Shown here one piece after another: positions 25,678 through 34,352 of a stretch of DNA of 64,000 nucleotides. The number at the start of each line of letters is the position of its first letter. Position 1 is the first letter of the stretch. The stretch comes from Kitasatospora viridis (GTDB lineage Bacteria; Actinomycetota; Actinomycetes; Streptomycetales; Streptomycetaceae): NCBI RefSeq assembly GCF_007829815.1, contig NZ_VIWT01000005.1:310001-374000 (forward strand). The letters are read 5' to 3'. Both the position numbers and the translations under genes were made by a program. The notes beneath the pieces are model-generated. The model saw only the letters and a program-made list of their open reading frames with translations, was not told the origin of the DNA and did not search any database.

Positions 25678-26751
25678 ATGGGCGAACACCTCTGGTACAT
25701 CCCGAACACGGTCGAGGCCGGCCACCGCGGCGACGAGGTGCGCGAGGACTGGGACACGCTCGACCACTCGACCGAGCTCGCGCTCGCGGTCGAGCGGCAC
25801 GGCTGGGCCGGCGCGCTGCTCGGCACCGGCTGGGGCCGGCCCGACACCTTCACGGTGGCGGCGGCTCTGGCCGCCCGCACCACCACCTTCAAGCCGCTGA
25901 TCGCGGTGCGGCCCGGCTACTGGCACCCGGCGAACTTCGCCGCGGCCTCGGCCACCCTCGACCGGCTCAGCCGGGGCCGGGTGCTGGTCAACGTGGTCAG
26001 CGGCCTGGACGACCCGGCGGCCTACGGCGACGGTGAGTTCGACCAGTCCCGCCGCTACGCGCGCACCCTGGAGTTCCTGCGACTGGTGCGCCGGCTGTGG
26101 GGCGAGGACGGGGTGACCTTCCACGGCGAGCACTACCGGGTGACGGACTCCACGCTCCGGCCCCGCCCGTGGGGCGCCGAGGAGGGGCGCCACCCGCCGC
26201 TGTACTTCGGCGGTGCGAGCCCGGCCGCCGAGGAGGTGGCGGCGCGCGAGGCCGACGTCCAACTGTTCTGGGGCGAGCCGCTGGACGGCGTGGCCGAGCG
26301 GATCGCCCGGCTCCGTGCCCTCGGCGAGCGCCTCGAACGCCCGCACCCGCCCCTGGAGTTCGGGCTGCGAGTGACCACCGTGGTGCGGGACACCAGCGAG
26401 CAGGCCTGGCGCGCGGCCGAGCAGAAGGTGGCCCGGATGGCGCGGCAGGGCGCGCACGACCCGGAGGCGGCGCAGCGCCGCGGTGCGGTCGGCCAGCGCC
26501 GCCTGCTCGACCTGGTGGACCGGGGCGAGGTGCTGGACAGCTGCCTCTACACCGCGCCGGGCCGCTACGGCGGGGCGGGGGCCGGCAGCACCTGGCTGGT
26601 CGGCTCCGCCCGGGAGGTCGCCGACGCGCTGCTGCGCTACCGCGAGCTCGGGGTGACGCACTTCGTGCTCTCCGACACGCCCTACCAGCGGGAGATCGCC
26701 CGGATCGGCGACCAACTGCTGCCGCTGCTCAGGAAGTTCGAGCCGAGGTGA
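25678..26751 (+). CDS. SsuD-like FMNH2-dependent monooxygenase
   Basis: This 357-aa luciferase-like (LLM) TIM-barrel protein uses reduced flavin from a separate reductase. The opening HLWYIPNT, then TLDRLSRGRVLVNVVSG and the internal GEHYRV pattern resemble alkanesulfonate monooxygenase SsuD. It starts 44 nt after the KAS III gene with GGGGAGG before the ATG. It is therefore either a tailoring oxygenase of the polyketide operon or the left-hand member of the sulfur block that follows. It ends 2 nt from a convergent GNAT gene. Confidence 0.88.
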   Translation: MGEHLWYIPNTVEAGHRGDEVREDWDTLDHSTELALAVERHGWAGALLGTGWGRPDTFTVAAALAARTTTFKPLIAVRPGYWHPANFAAASATLDRLSRGRVLVNVVSGLDDPAAYGDGEFDQSRRYARTLEFLRLVRRLWGEDGVTFHGEHYRVTDSTLRPRPWGAEEGRHPPLYFGGASPAAEEVAAREADVQLFWGEPLDGVAERIARLRALGERLERPHPPLEFGLRVTTVVRDTSEQAWRAAEQKVARMARQGAHDPEAAQRRGAVGQRRLLDLVDRGEVLDSCLYTAPGRYGGAGAGSTWLVGSAREVADALLRYRELGVTHFVLSDTPYQREIARIGDQLLPLLRKFEPR

Positions 26752-26753
26752 GA

Positions 26754-27503
26754 CTACGCGGGCGGTGCGCCGGGCGTGCGCAGCAGGTGGAACGAGCTGG
26801 TCTGCCGCAGCGTGAAGCCGATCGACTCGTACAGCCGGATCGCCCCGGTGTTCGTGCCGGCCGTGTGCAGGAACGGCGTGTCGCCGCGTTCCCTGATCCC
26901 GGCGGCGACGGCGCGGACCAGCCGGGTGGCCAGGCCCCGGCCGCGGTGCTCCGGATCCGTGCAGACGGCGCTGATCTCGGTCCAGCCGGGCGGGCGCACC
27001 CGCTCGCCGGCCATGGCGATCAGTCGGCCGTCCTGCCGGATGCCGAGGTAGCCGCCCAGCTCGACGGTGCGCGGCAGGAACGGCCCCGGCCGGGTGCGGG
27101 CGACCAGGTCGAGCATCTCGGGCACGTCCGCCGCCCCGAGCCGGACCGCCTCCGGGTCGGGCTCGGCCCGCAGCGCGGTGTCGACCAGCTGCACGAGCCG
27201 GCCCGACTCCTCGATCCGCCAGTCGGCGGACGGCGGGGTGATCTCCCCGCCGACGGAGGTCAGGTTGCCCGGCCCGACCAGGGCCGCGAGGTCCGCCCAG
27301 GCGCGCGGATCGGCCGGGTCGGCGAGCGCGGTGATCGGCGAGACGTCGGCGCGGTAGCGGGCGGCCAGGCCGACCCGCTCGGCGAACCGGAGGTGCGGGC
27401 CGGTGAGCGCGGCCCAGGCGGGGTTGTCGAGCGGGTGGGGCGCGATCCCGCCGGCGGTCGGCTGAGGCTGCGACGGCTGCGGCGGGTGGACGCTGGTGGA
27501 CAT
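26754..27503 (-). CDS. GNAT family N-acetyltransferase
   Basis: This roughly 249-aa protein has a C-terminal GNAT fold. The acetyl-CoA loop reads CTDPEHRGRGLATRL and is followed by NTGAIRLYESIGF. The N-terminal half is less conserved and may be a degenerate second GNAT repeat. The ATG at 27503 has GGGAG about 11 nt upstream; an ATG at 27521 would add six residues but has no ribosome site. It faces the upstream monooxygenase gene. The substrate is unknown. Confidence 0.85.
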   Translation of the reverse strand: MSTSVHPPQPSQPQPTAGGIAPHPLDNPAWAALTGPHLRFAERVGLAARYRADVSPITALADPADPRAWADLAALVGPGNLTSVGGEITPPSADWRIEESGRLVQLVDTALRAEPDPEAVRLGAADVPEMLDLVARTRPGPFLPRTVELGGYLGIRQDGRLIAMAGERVRPPGWTEISAVCTDPEHRGRGLATRLVRAVAAGIRERGDTPFLHTAGTNTGAIRLYESIGFTLRQTSSFHLLRTPGAPPA

Positions 27504-27695
27504 GGTCGGGAGGTCTCCCATCGGGACGTTCGAGCAAAGCTAGGAGCCCTGCGCGGCGGATGTCAACGACCGCCCGGAGCATGAGATCCACGACCCTCAC
27601 GCCGTGTCAACCCCGGTCCGGAGTGCGTCGGTTGACGAGCAGTGACGCACGGGACCGGCGTGGCGCCACGATGATCGTCCGTCATCCGGCGGGGA

Positions 27696-27725
27696 TTGTG
27701 CCGGACGACACTGTCGGGTTACGGT
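27696..27725 (+). promoter_or_regulatory. Putative promoter of the riboswitch-controlled monooxygenase operon
   Basis: TTGTGC at 27696-27701 and TACGGT at 27720-27725 fit -35 and -10 boxes with an 18-nt spacer. Transcription would start just before the riboswitch core at 27733. Read by eye only. Confidence 0.45.
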
Positions 27726-27732
27726 GCATCAA

Positions 27733-27865
27733 GGTCATGAGTGTCAGCGTCAAGCCCTGGCTTGCTGACCGGCAACCCTCCCACGCGGCGGGGTGCCCCA
27801 GGTGAGGACCGGGCGGTGCCGAACGGCGGCACCGCAAGCGCGAGTTCGAAACGGTGCGACCCGAA
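27733..27865 (+). promoter_or_regulatory. S-adenosylmethionine riboswitch (SAM-I/SAM-IV clan)
   Basis: The RNA folds around conserved clan elements: GGTCATGAGTG at the 5' end, a GTCAG/CTGAC stem continued by CAAGCC/GGCTTG, then CCGGCAACC, GGGGTGCC and GGTGAGGACC. P1 pairs GGTC (27733-27736) with GACC (27807-27810). A second hairpin follows, GCGGTGCC paired with GGCACCGC (about 27813-27834), as expected of the actinobacterial SAM-IV form. The 3' limit is approximate. It lies just upstream of a leader peptide and five flavin-dependent genes, so high SAM (sulfur sufficiency) should lower their expression. Confidence 0.85.
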
Positions 27866-27876
27866 GGGGGACGGAG

Positions 27877-28014
27877 ATGACGGGAGTGCGACAGGCCCTC
27901 GCGCTGCGGACCGCCCCGGTCACCGTCAAGGCCCGCTGCCGGGTCACCACGTCGTACGCGCGGCTCCACATAGACCTGCAGCGCGTGACCACCGCACTCT
28001 GTCCCGCCTCCTAG
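27877..28014 (+). CDS. Putative sulfur-type leader peptide
   Basis: This 45-residue ORF has a strong ribosome site, GGGGGACGGAG, just before the ATG. Its C-terminus LHIDLQRVTTALCPAS matches the pattern of actinobacterial leader peptides found before sulfate, sulfonate and cysteine genes, with (R/S)xHIDLxRV followed by SA(I/L)C. It sits between the SAM riboswitch and the first monooxygenase. Control by translation of its cysteine codons, positions 21 and 42, is an inference from the family. Confidence 0.75.
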   Translation: MTGVRQALALRTAPVTVKARCRVTTSYARLHIDLQRVTTALCPAS

Positions 28015-28177
28015 CGCCTCGCGCCGTGCGGCCCACCGCAGTGCCGCGCTCCGCCGTCTGACCCGGGTCACCGCACCTCCTCCGTCCTGACCGCACCGGC
28101 CCCGGCCGGCAGCCGTGTCGGGCGTGCCGCGTCCCGCCCCGTCAACGACCACCTCTTCGACCCGGAAGCGGTTCCCC

Positions 28178-29449
28178 ATGCCCGAAACCCCAGAACCCCT
28201 GCACCTGGCCGTCGCCCTCGACGGCGCCGGCTGGCACCCGGCCGCCTGGCGCGAGCCCGACGCCCGGCCCGAGGCCCTGTTCACCGCGCGCTACTGGGCC
28301 GACCTGGTCGCGGAGGCCGAGCACGGCCTGCTGGACCTGGTGACCATCGAGGACTCGCTCAGCCTCCAGTCCACCCACCCCTTCCGCCCCGACGGGCGCA
28401 CCGACCAGGTGCGCGGCCGGCTGGACGCGGTGCTGATCGCCGCCCGGATCGCGCCGCTGACCAGCCACATCGGCCTGGTCCCGACCGCGGTGGCGACCCA
28501 CACCGAGCCGTTCCACCTCTCCAAGGCGATCGCCACGCTCGACCACGTCAGCGGCGGCCGGGCCGGCATCCGGCTCAAGGTGTCCGGCCGGGTCGACGAG
28601 GCCGCCCACTTCGGCCGCCGCACCGTGCCCGAGCTGCGGATCGAGGACCTGGACACGCCGGTCGGGCAGGAGCTGCTGCGCGACCTCTTCGGCGAGGCCG
28701 AGGATTACACCGAGGTGCTGCGCCGGCTCTGGGACAGCTGGGAGGACGACGCGGAGATCCGCGACGTGGCCACCGGCCGCTTCGTCGACCGCGCGAAGCT
28801 GCACTACATCGACTTCGAGGGCCGCCGGTTCAGCGTGCGCGGCCCGTCCATCACCCCGCGTCCGCCGCAGGGCCAGCCGGTGGTCGCCGCCCTGGCGCAC
28901 CGCGGCGAGCCGTTCCGGCTGGTCGGCCGCTCGGCCGACCTCGGCTTCACCACCCCGCAGGACGCCGCGGACGCCCGGGCGATCGTCGCCGAGATCCGCG
29001 CCGCCCAGGCCGCCGCCGGCCGCGCCGAGCAGCCCCTGCACGTCTTCGGCGACCTGGTGGTCTTCCTCGACGAGCAGCCCGGCGCCGCCGCCGACCGCAA
29101 GCTGCGGCTGGACCGGCTGGCGGGCACCGGGTACACCAGCGACGCCCGGGTCTTCACCGGCACGCCCGCCCAACTCGCCGACCTGCTCCAGGAATGGCAG
29201 CAAGCCGGGCTCACCGGCTTCCGCCTGCGCCCCGGCGCCCTGCCGCACGACCTGACCGGGATCACCCGAGGCCTGGTGCCCGAGCTCCAGCGCCGCGGGG
29301 CCTTCCGCACCGCCTACGAGGCCGGCACCCTGCGCGGGCTGCTCGGTCTGCCCCGCCCCGCCAACCGTTACGCCGGCGTTGCTGCTGGAGCAGCCGGTGC
29401 TGCCGCTGCCGCCGACCTCGTCGGAGCCGAAGGAGCCACCGCGCGATGA
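28178..29449 (+). CDS. LLM class flavin-dependent monooxygenase
   Basis: This 423-aa luciferase-like barrel contains TLDHVSGGRAGIRLKVSG, the region that binds FMN phosphate in the family, and a C-terminal TGTPAQLADLLQEW motif. The ATG at 28178 follows GGAAG with a 10-nt spacing; 63 nt of open frame upstream lacks a ribosome site. It is the first structural gene after the SAM riboswitch and leader peptide. The last codons are rich in Ala-Gly. The stop overlaps the next start (ATGA). The organosulfur substrate cannot be specified. Confidence 0.9.
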   Translation: MPETPEPLHLAVALDGAGWHPAAWREPDARPEALFTARYWADLVAEAEHGLLDLVTIEDSLSLQSTHPFRPDGRTDQVRGRLDAVLIAARIAPLTSHIGLVPTAVATHTEPFHLSKAIATLDHVSGGRAGIRLKVSGRVDEAAHFGRRTVPELRIEDLDTPVGQELLRDLFGEAEDYTEVLRRLWDSWEDDAEIRDVATGRFVDRAKLHYIDFEGRRFSVRGPSITPRPPQGQPVVAALAHRGEPFRLVGRSADLGFTTPQDAADARAIVAEIRAAQAAAGRAEQPLHVFGDLVVFLDEQPGAAADRKLRLDRLAGTGYTSDARVFTGTPAQLADLLQEWQQAGLTGFRLRPGALPHDLTGITRGLVPELQRRGAFRTAYEAGTLRGLLGLPRPANRYAGVAAGAAGAAAAADLVGAEGATAR

Positions 29450-30822
29450 GCAAGCCCGTCAAGCAGATCCACCTCGCCGCGCACTTCCCCGGCGTCAACA
29501 ACACCACGGTGTGGAGCGACCCGGCGGCCGGCAGCCAGATCGACTTCAGCTCCTTCGTCCACCTCGCCCGCACCGCCGAGCGCGCCAAGTTCGACTTCCT
29601 GTTCCTGGCCGAGGGCCTGCGGCTGCGCGAGCAGAACGGTGAGATCTACGACCTGGACGTGGTCGGCCGGCCCGACACCTTCACCGTGCTGGCCGCCCTC
29701 GCCGCCGTCACCGACCGGCTCGGCCTGGCCGGCACCATCAACTCCACCTTCAACGAACCCTACGAGGTGGCACGGCAGTTCGCCTCACTGGACCACCTCT
29801 CGGCCGGCCGCGCCGCCTGGAACGTGGTCACCTCCTGGGACGCCTTCACCGGCGAGAACTTCCGCCGCGGCGGCTTCCTCGCGCAGCCGGACCGCTACGA
29901 CCGCGCCCGGCAGTTCCTCACCGCCACCTGGGAGCTGTTCGACTCCTGGCGCGGCGACGAGATCGTGGCGGACAAGGAGAGCGGGGTCTTCCTGCGCGAG
30001 CCGCACCCGGGCCGGTTCGACCACCACGTCAGCCAGTTCGACATCACCGGCCGCTTCGACGTGCCGCGCAGCCCGCAGGGCGGACCGGTGATCTTCCAGG
30101 CCGGCGACTCCGAGGCCGGCCGCGAGTTCGCCGCCTCGGCGGCCGACGCGATCTTCAGCCGGCACGGCACCCTGGAGGCCGGCCGGGCCTTCTACGCCGA
30201 CGTCAAGGGCCGGCTGGCCCGCTACGGCCGCTCCCACGACGAGCTGAAGATCCTGCCCGGCGTCACCTTCGTGCTCGGCGACACCGACGCCGACGCGCAG
30301 GAGCGGGCCGACCTGATCCGCCGTCAGCAGGTCAGCGGCCAGACCGCGATCCGGCTGCTGGAACAGCTGTGGAACCGCGACCTGAGCGACCACGACCCCG
30401 ACGGACCGCTGCCCGCGATCGACCCGCTGGTCGGCGAGCACACCGTCGCCCAGGGCCGGGCCTCGGTCCGCCACCACCGCGACCCGCTGGAGGTCGCCGC
30501 CGAGTGGCGGGCCATCGCCGAGGCGAAGAAGCTCTCCACCCGCGAGCTCATCATCGAGGTGACGGGCCGTCAGACCTTCATCGGCACCCCGGCCCGGATC
30601 GCCGAGCAGCTCAACGAGTTCGTCCAGACCGACGCGAGCGACGGCTTCATCCTGGTGCCGCACCTGACCCCGGGCGGCCTCGACGAGTTCGCCGACACCG
30701 TCGTCCCGCTGCTCCAGGAACGCGGGGTGTTCCGCACCGAGTACGCGGGGGAGACCCTGCGCGACCACCTCGGGCTCGGCGCCCGCCGCCCGGCCCGCGG
30801 CACGGTGGAGGTGCACTCGTGA
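29446..30822 (+). CDS. NtaA/DmoA/DszA-type FMN-dependent monooxygenase
   Basis: This 458-aa protein matches the NtaA/SnaA/DszA branch of the LLM family, which oxidises nitrilotriacetate, dimethyl sulfide or dibenzothiophene sulfone. Evidence: HLAAHFPGVNNTTVW near the start, the GRPDTFTVLAALAAVT segment, FASLDHLSAGRAAWNVVTSW and the family-typical length. GGAG precedes the ATG, and both ends overlap neighbours by 4 nt. Reduced FMN would come from the reductase at the end of the operon. Confidence 0.92.
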   Translation: MSKPVKQIHLAAHFPGVNNTTVWSDPAAGSQIDFSSFVHLARTAERAKFDFLFLAEGLRLREQNGEIYDLDVVGRPDTFTVLAALAAVTDRLGLAGTINSTFNEPYEVARQFASLDHLSAGRAAWNVVTSWDAFTGENFRRGGFLAQPDRYDRARQFLTATWELFDSWRGDEIVADKESGVFLREPHPGRFDHHVSQFDITGRFDVPRSPQGGPVIFQAGDSEAGREFAASAADAIFSRHGTLEAGRAFYADVKGRLARYGRSHDELKILPGVTFVLGDTDADAQERADLIRRQQVSGQTAIRLLEQLWNRDLSDHDPDGPLPAIDPLVGEHTVAQGRASVRHHRDPLEVAAEWRAIAEAKKLSTRELIIEVTGRQTFIGTPARIAEQLNEFVQTDASDGFILVPHLTPGGLDEFADTVVPLLQERGVFRTEYAGETLRDHLGLGARRPARGTVEVHS

Positions 30823-31889
30823 AGTTCCTCGCCATCACCCTGATCGTGCACGCGCCGGACCCGGTCACCGGTGAACTGGGGTCCACCCAGAAGCGGTTCC
30901 GGGAGGTCATCGACAGCGCGCTGCTCGCCGAGGAGCTCGGCTTCGACGGCTTCGGCGTCGGCGAGCGCCACGAGCGCCCGTTCATCTCCTCCTCGCCGCC
31001 CGTGGTGCTCAGCCACCTCGCCGCCCTGACCCGCCGGATCCGGCTCTTCACGGCGGTGACCACGCTCAGCCTGCTCGACCCCGTCCGCGCCTACGAGGAC
31101 TACGCCACCCTCGACCACCTCTCCCAGGGTCGACTGGAACTGATCATCGGCAAGGGCAACGGCGCCGCCCAGCGCGAGCTCTTCCAGGTCAGCCCCGAGG
31201 AGCAGTGGGACCGCAACGCCGAGTCCTACGAGCTGTTCCGGCGGATCTGGCGGCAGGACAAGGTGACCTACGCCCCGCACTACCGACCGGAGTTGACCGA
31301 GGCCGAGGTGTGGCCCCGGCCGTTCCAGCAGCCCGTCCGGGTCTGGCACGGCAGCGCGACCAGCCGCGAGTCGGTGGAGCTCGCCGCCCGCTACGGCGAC
31401 CCGCTGTTCTCCGCCAACGTCACCAACCCGATCGAGCCCTACGCCGAACTCGTGCGCCACTACCGCGAGCGCTGGGCCCACCACGGCCACGACCCGGCCC
31501 TGGCCACGGTCGGCGCGGGCACCGCCGGCTACTACGCGGCGCCCACCTCGCAGCAGGCACTCGCCGACTACCGGCCGGTCTTCGAAGGGCAGTTGGCCCT
31601 GCAGAAGCGACTCGGCCTGGACCCGGTCTTCCAGACCCTGGAGGACTTCGTCGAGCGCAGCTCCGCCCTGATCGGCAGCCCGCAACAGGTGATCGAGAAG
31701 GTGCACCGCTACCACGAGCAACTCGGCCACAGCGTCCTGCACCTGCACGCCGAAGCCTCCGGCCTCACCGACACCCAGCACCGGGACAGCCTGGAGCTGT
31801 TCCAGTCCGACATCGCCCCCACACTGCGCCGGGAGATCCCCGACCCGCCGTGGACGTGGGGCCCGGCCGCCACCCCCACCGCGCACTGA
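30819..31889 (+). CDS. LLM class flavin-dependent oxidoreductase
   Basis: This 356-aa luciferase-like protein has FGVGERHERPF near residue 45, TLDHLSQGRLELIIGKGNG in the FMN-binding region, and an IGSPQQVIEKV motif near the C-terminus. Translation starts at a GTG that overlaps the previous stop (GTGA). It is the third of four LLM genes under the riboswitch. Substrate unknown. Confidence 0.9.
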   Translation: MKFLAITLIVHAPDPVTGELGSTQKRFREVIDSALLAEELGFDGFGVGERHERPFISSSPPVVLSHLAALTRRIRLFTAVTTLSLLDPVRAYEDYATLDHLSQGRLELIIGKGNGAAQRELFQVSPEEQWDRNAESYELFRRIWRQDKVTYAPHYRPELTEAEVWPRPFQQPVRVWHGSATSRESVELAARYGDPLFSANVTNPIEPYAELVRHYRERWAHHGHDPALATVGAGTAGYYAAPTSQQALADYRPVFEGQLALQKRLGLDPVFQTLEDFVERSSALIGSPQQVIEKVHRYHEQLGHSVLHLHAEASGLTDTQHRDSLELFQSDIAPTLRREIPDPPWTWGPAATPTAH

Positions 31890-31904
31890 CGAAGGAACCA
31901 CCCC

Positions 31905-33038
31905 ATGGCCGACACCCCGCTCACCGTCCTCGACCTCGTCCCGATATCCTCCGGCTCCGACGCGACCCAGGCCCTGCGCAACAGCATCGACCTGGCCCGG
32001 CAGGCCGAACAACTCGGCTACGCGCGCTACTGGTTCGCCGAGCACCACCTCAACCCCGGCGTCGCCGGCACCTCGCCCGCCGTCGTCCTCGCGCTCACCG
32101 CCGCCGCGACCTCCACCATCCGGCTCGGCGCCGGCGCCGTCCAACTGGGCCACCGCACCGCGCTCGCCACCGTCGAGGAGTTCGGGCTGCTGGACGCGCT
32201 GCACCCCGGCCGGTTCGACCTCGGCCTCGGCCGCTCCGGCGGCCGCTCCGCGCCGGGCAGCGCCCGGCAACCCGCCCTGGTCGGCGCGACGCCCGTGGTC
32301 GACGGCCGCACTCCCGGCGGCCTGCGGATCCCCGCCCGGTTCTCCTACGAGCAGCTGCTGCGGCACCCGCGCTTCGCCCTGCACCACAAGCTGCTCCAGC
32401 TGCCCGGCGCCGAATCCCAGCCCTACGACGAGCAGATCGCCGACATCCTGGCCCTGCTCGCCGGCACCTACACCACCGCCGACGGCACCGAGGCGCACGT
32501 CGTGCCCGGCGAGGGCGCCGCACTCCAGGTGTGGATCCTCGGCAGCAGCGGCGGCATCAGCGCCGAAGTGGCCGGCGAGCACGGCCTGCGGTTCGCCGCC
32601 AACTACCACGTCAGCCCCGCCACCGTGCTGGAGGCCGCCGAGGGCTACCGGGCCGCCTTCCAGCCCTCCGCCGAACTCGACCGCCCCCACGTCAGCGTCT
32701 CCGCCGACGTCGTGGTCGCCGAGGACGAGGCCACCGCCCGGGAACTCGCCACCGGCTACGCCCCGTGGGTGCGCAGCATCCGCAGCGGCGACGGCGCGAT
32801 CCCGTTTCCCACCCCCGACGAGGCCCGCGCGCACCAATGGACCGAAGCCGACCGGGCGTTGGTCGCCGACCGGGTCGACACCCAGTTCGTCGGCACGCCC
32901 CGCCAGGTCGCCGACCAGCTGGAGACGCTGCGCGACGCCACCGGCGCGGACGAGCTGATCATCACCACCATCACCCACCGCCACCAGGACCGCGTGCGCT
33001 CCTACCAGCTCCTGGCCGAGGAATGGGGCCGGCGATGA
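31905..33038 (+). CDS. MsnO8-type LLM oxidoreductase
   Basis: This 377-aa protein begins LTVLDLVPISSG and has YWFAEHHLNPGVAG, hallmarks of luciferase family group 1 (MsnO8-like). The sequence GTPRQVADQLETL lies near the C-terminus. GAAGGA lies before the ATG, 15 nt after the preceding stop. Its own stop overlaps the flavin reductase start, which ties the two functionally. Confidence 0.9.
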   Translation: MADTPLTVLDLVPISSGSDATQALRNSIDLARQAEQLGYARYWFAEHHLNPGVAGTSPAVVLALTAAATSTIRLGAGAVQLGHRTALATVEEFGLLDALHPGRFDLGLGRSGGRSAPGSARQPALVGATPVVDGRTPGGLRIPARFSYEQLLRHPRFALHHKLLQLPGAESQPYDEQIADILALLAGTYTTADGTEAHVVPGEGAALQVWILGSSGGISAEVAGEHGLRFAANYHVSPATVLEAAEGYRAAFQPSAELDRPHVSVSADVVVAEDEATARELATGYAPWVRSIRSGDGAIPFPTPDEARAHQWTEADRALVADRVDTQFVGTPRQVADQLETLRDATGADELIITTITHRHQDRVRSYQLLAEEWGRR

Positions 33039-33541
33039 CCGCGATCCAGGAGGCCCGGCCGACCCTCGGCCCCGCCGAACTCCGGCACGCCTTCGGCACG
33101 TTCCCGACCGGCGTCACCGCCGTCGCCGCCCTGGCCGACGACGGCACACCGATCGGCCTGGCCGCCAGCTCGTTCACCTCCGTCTCCCTCGACCCGCCCC
33201 TGGCCTCGATCAACGTCGCCCACACCTCCACCACCTGGCCCCTGCTGCGCGACCGCGCCCGCCTGGGCATCAGCGTCCTCGCCGCCCACCAGGACCGCGC
33301 CTGCCGCCAGTTGGCCGCCCGCGACGGCGACCGCTTCGCCGGCCTGTCCTGGCGCGGCACCGCCGACGGTGCGGTGCTGATCGACGGCGCCAGCGCCTGG
33401 TTCGAGTGCGCCGTCGACCGGATCGTCCCGGCGGGCGACCACGACATCGTGCTGCTGCGGATCCACGACCTCGCCGCCGACCACGCGGTCCCGCCCCTGG
33501 TCTTCCAGGCGAGCCGCTTCCACCGGCTCGCAGGCCAGTGA
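33035..33541 (+). CDS. Flavin reductase domain protein (FMN reductase component)
   Basis: This 168-aa split-barrel flavin reductase, HpaC/ActVB-like, should make the reduced FMN used by the upstream LLM enzymes. Visible features: FGTFPTGVTAVAALADDGTPIGLAASSFTSVSLDPPL in pieces (FPTGV, GLAASSFTS, SLDPPL), a GDHDIVLLRI strand and terminal FHRL. ATGA overlap with the preceding gene. It closes the riboswitch-controlled operon and is followed by a strong hairpin. Confidence 0.92.
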   Translation: MTAIQEARPTLGPAELRHAFGTFPTGVTAVAALADDGTPIGLAASSFTSVSLDPPLASINVAHTSTTWPLLRDRARLGISVLAAHQDRACRQLAARDGDRFAGLSWRGTADGAVLIDGASAWFECAVDRIVPAGDHDIVLLRIHDLAADHAVPPLVFQASRFHRLAGQ

Positions 33542-33583
33542 GCTGAGACGGCCGGCCACGCCGAGTGGCACGGCGGCCTGGAG

Positions 33584-33620
33584 ACGGTGGCCCGGTCGGC
33601 AACGCCGGCCAGGCCACCGT
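33584..33620. terminator. Bidirectional hairpin terminator between convergent genes
   Basis: ACGGTGGCC (33584-33592) pairs with GGCCACCGT (33612-33620), and an inner GG/CC and CGGC/GCCG stem closes on an AAC loop. It lies between the flavin reductase and the convergent gene at 33642. Confidence 0.7.
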
Positions 33621-33641
33621 ATTGCTCCGTGCAGGCAGCGG

Positions 33642-34304
33642 TCAGATGTCCGCCACCGAGTGCCCGATCTCGCGGGCGTAAGCAGCACTCGCCGCCAAGT
33701 CCAGCGCAGGCTCAAGCGCCGCGACCGTCCAGCGCGTCAGCGGGCTGCCCGCCAGGATCGCGGCTACGGCATCGCGATTGACGGGTCGTTCGTGGAAGCC
33801 CTCGGCATTCCTGCTGACGGCCTCCGTACTGCCGTCCGCGAGCACCCCGAACAGCCAACCCGCTCCGTCGGACTCGCCGTCGGCGAACACCACCGGCCCG
33901 CACTGCCACGCGGAGGCGCCGGCCTCGCGCCATGCGCACACCGTCGCCTCGAAGAACCCGTCGGACTGCAGCTCCGGGTCTGCCGGGTAGTGCGCCAACC
34001 CTGCCGGAAGTTCGTCCAGCAACCCGGGCCAATGGGCCCGGGGCCGCTCCCGCGCGGCATCGCTCTCGTAGGCGAAGCCGTAGAGGAGGACCCCGGCCGG
34101 ATCGAAGACGATCCCGTACAGATCGCCGGAGCCGTCGTCCATCGTGGCCAGGTCCACCCCTGGGCGCCAGTTCGACTGGTAGTCATATCTCGGAGAGATT
34201 TCGGCGAGCATGAAGTCGAGCAGCGCCAGCGCCCGGCAGCGGGCCCGCAGGACGTCCGGCTCGGCCAACCTGGGCACCAAATCGTGAACGTTCATGGCGA
34301 GCAT
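33642..34304 (-). CDS. Hypothetical protein
   Basis: This 220-aa protein is not recognised. It has no signal peptide or membrane segment and many acidic residues and aromatics. Segments such as GDLYGIVFDPAGVLLYGF suggest a compact SMI1/DUF-type cytosolic domain, but I cannot assign a family. A second ATG three codons on (34295) is an equally good start; neither has a clear ribosome site. Codon use is typical of a real gene. Confidence 0.65.
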   Translation of the reverse strand: MLAMNVHDLVPRLAEPDVLRARCRALALLDFMLAEISPRYDYQSNWRPGVDLATMDDGSGDLYGIVFDPAGVLLYGFAYESDAARERPRAHWPGLLDELPAGLAHYPADPELQSDGFFEATVCAWREAGASAWQCGPVVFADGESDGAGWLFGVLADGSTEAVSRNAEGFHERPVNRDAVAAILAGSPLTRWTVAALEPALDLAASAAYAREIGHSVADI

Positions 34305-34352
34305 TGAACAGCACCCGACCCGAAAGACCGTCAGCCCCGGTTGACGGGATCT

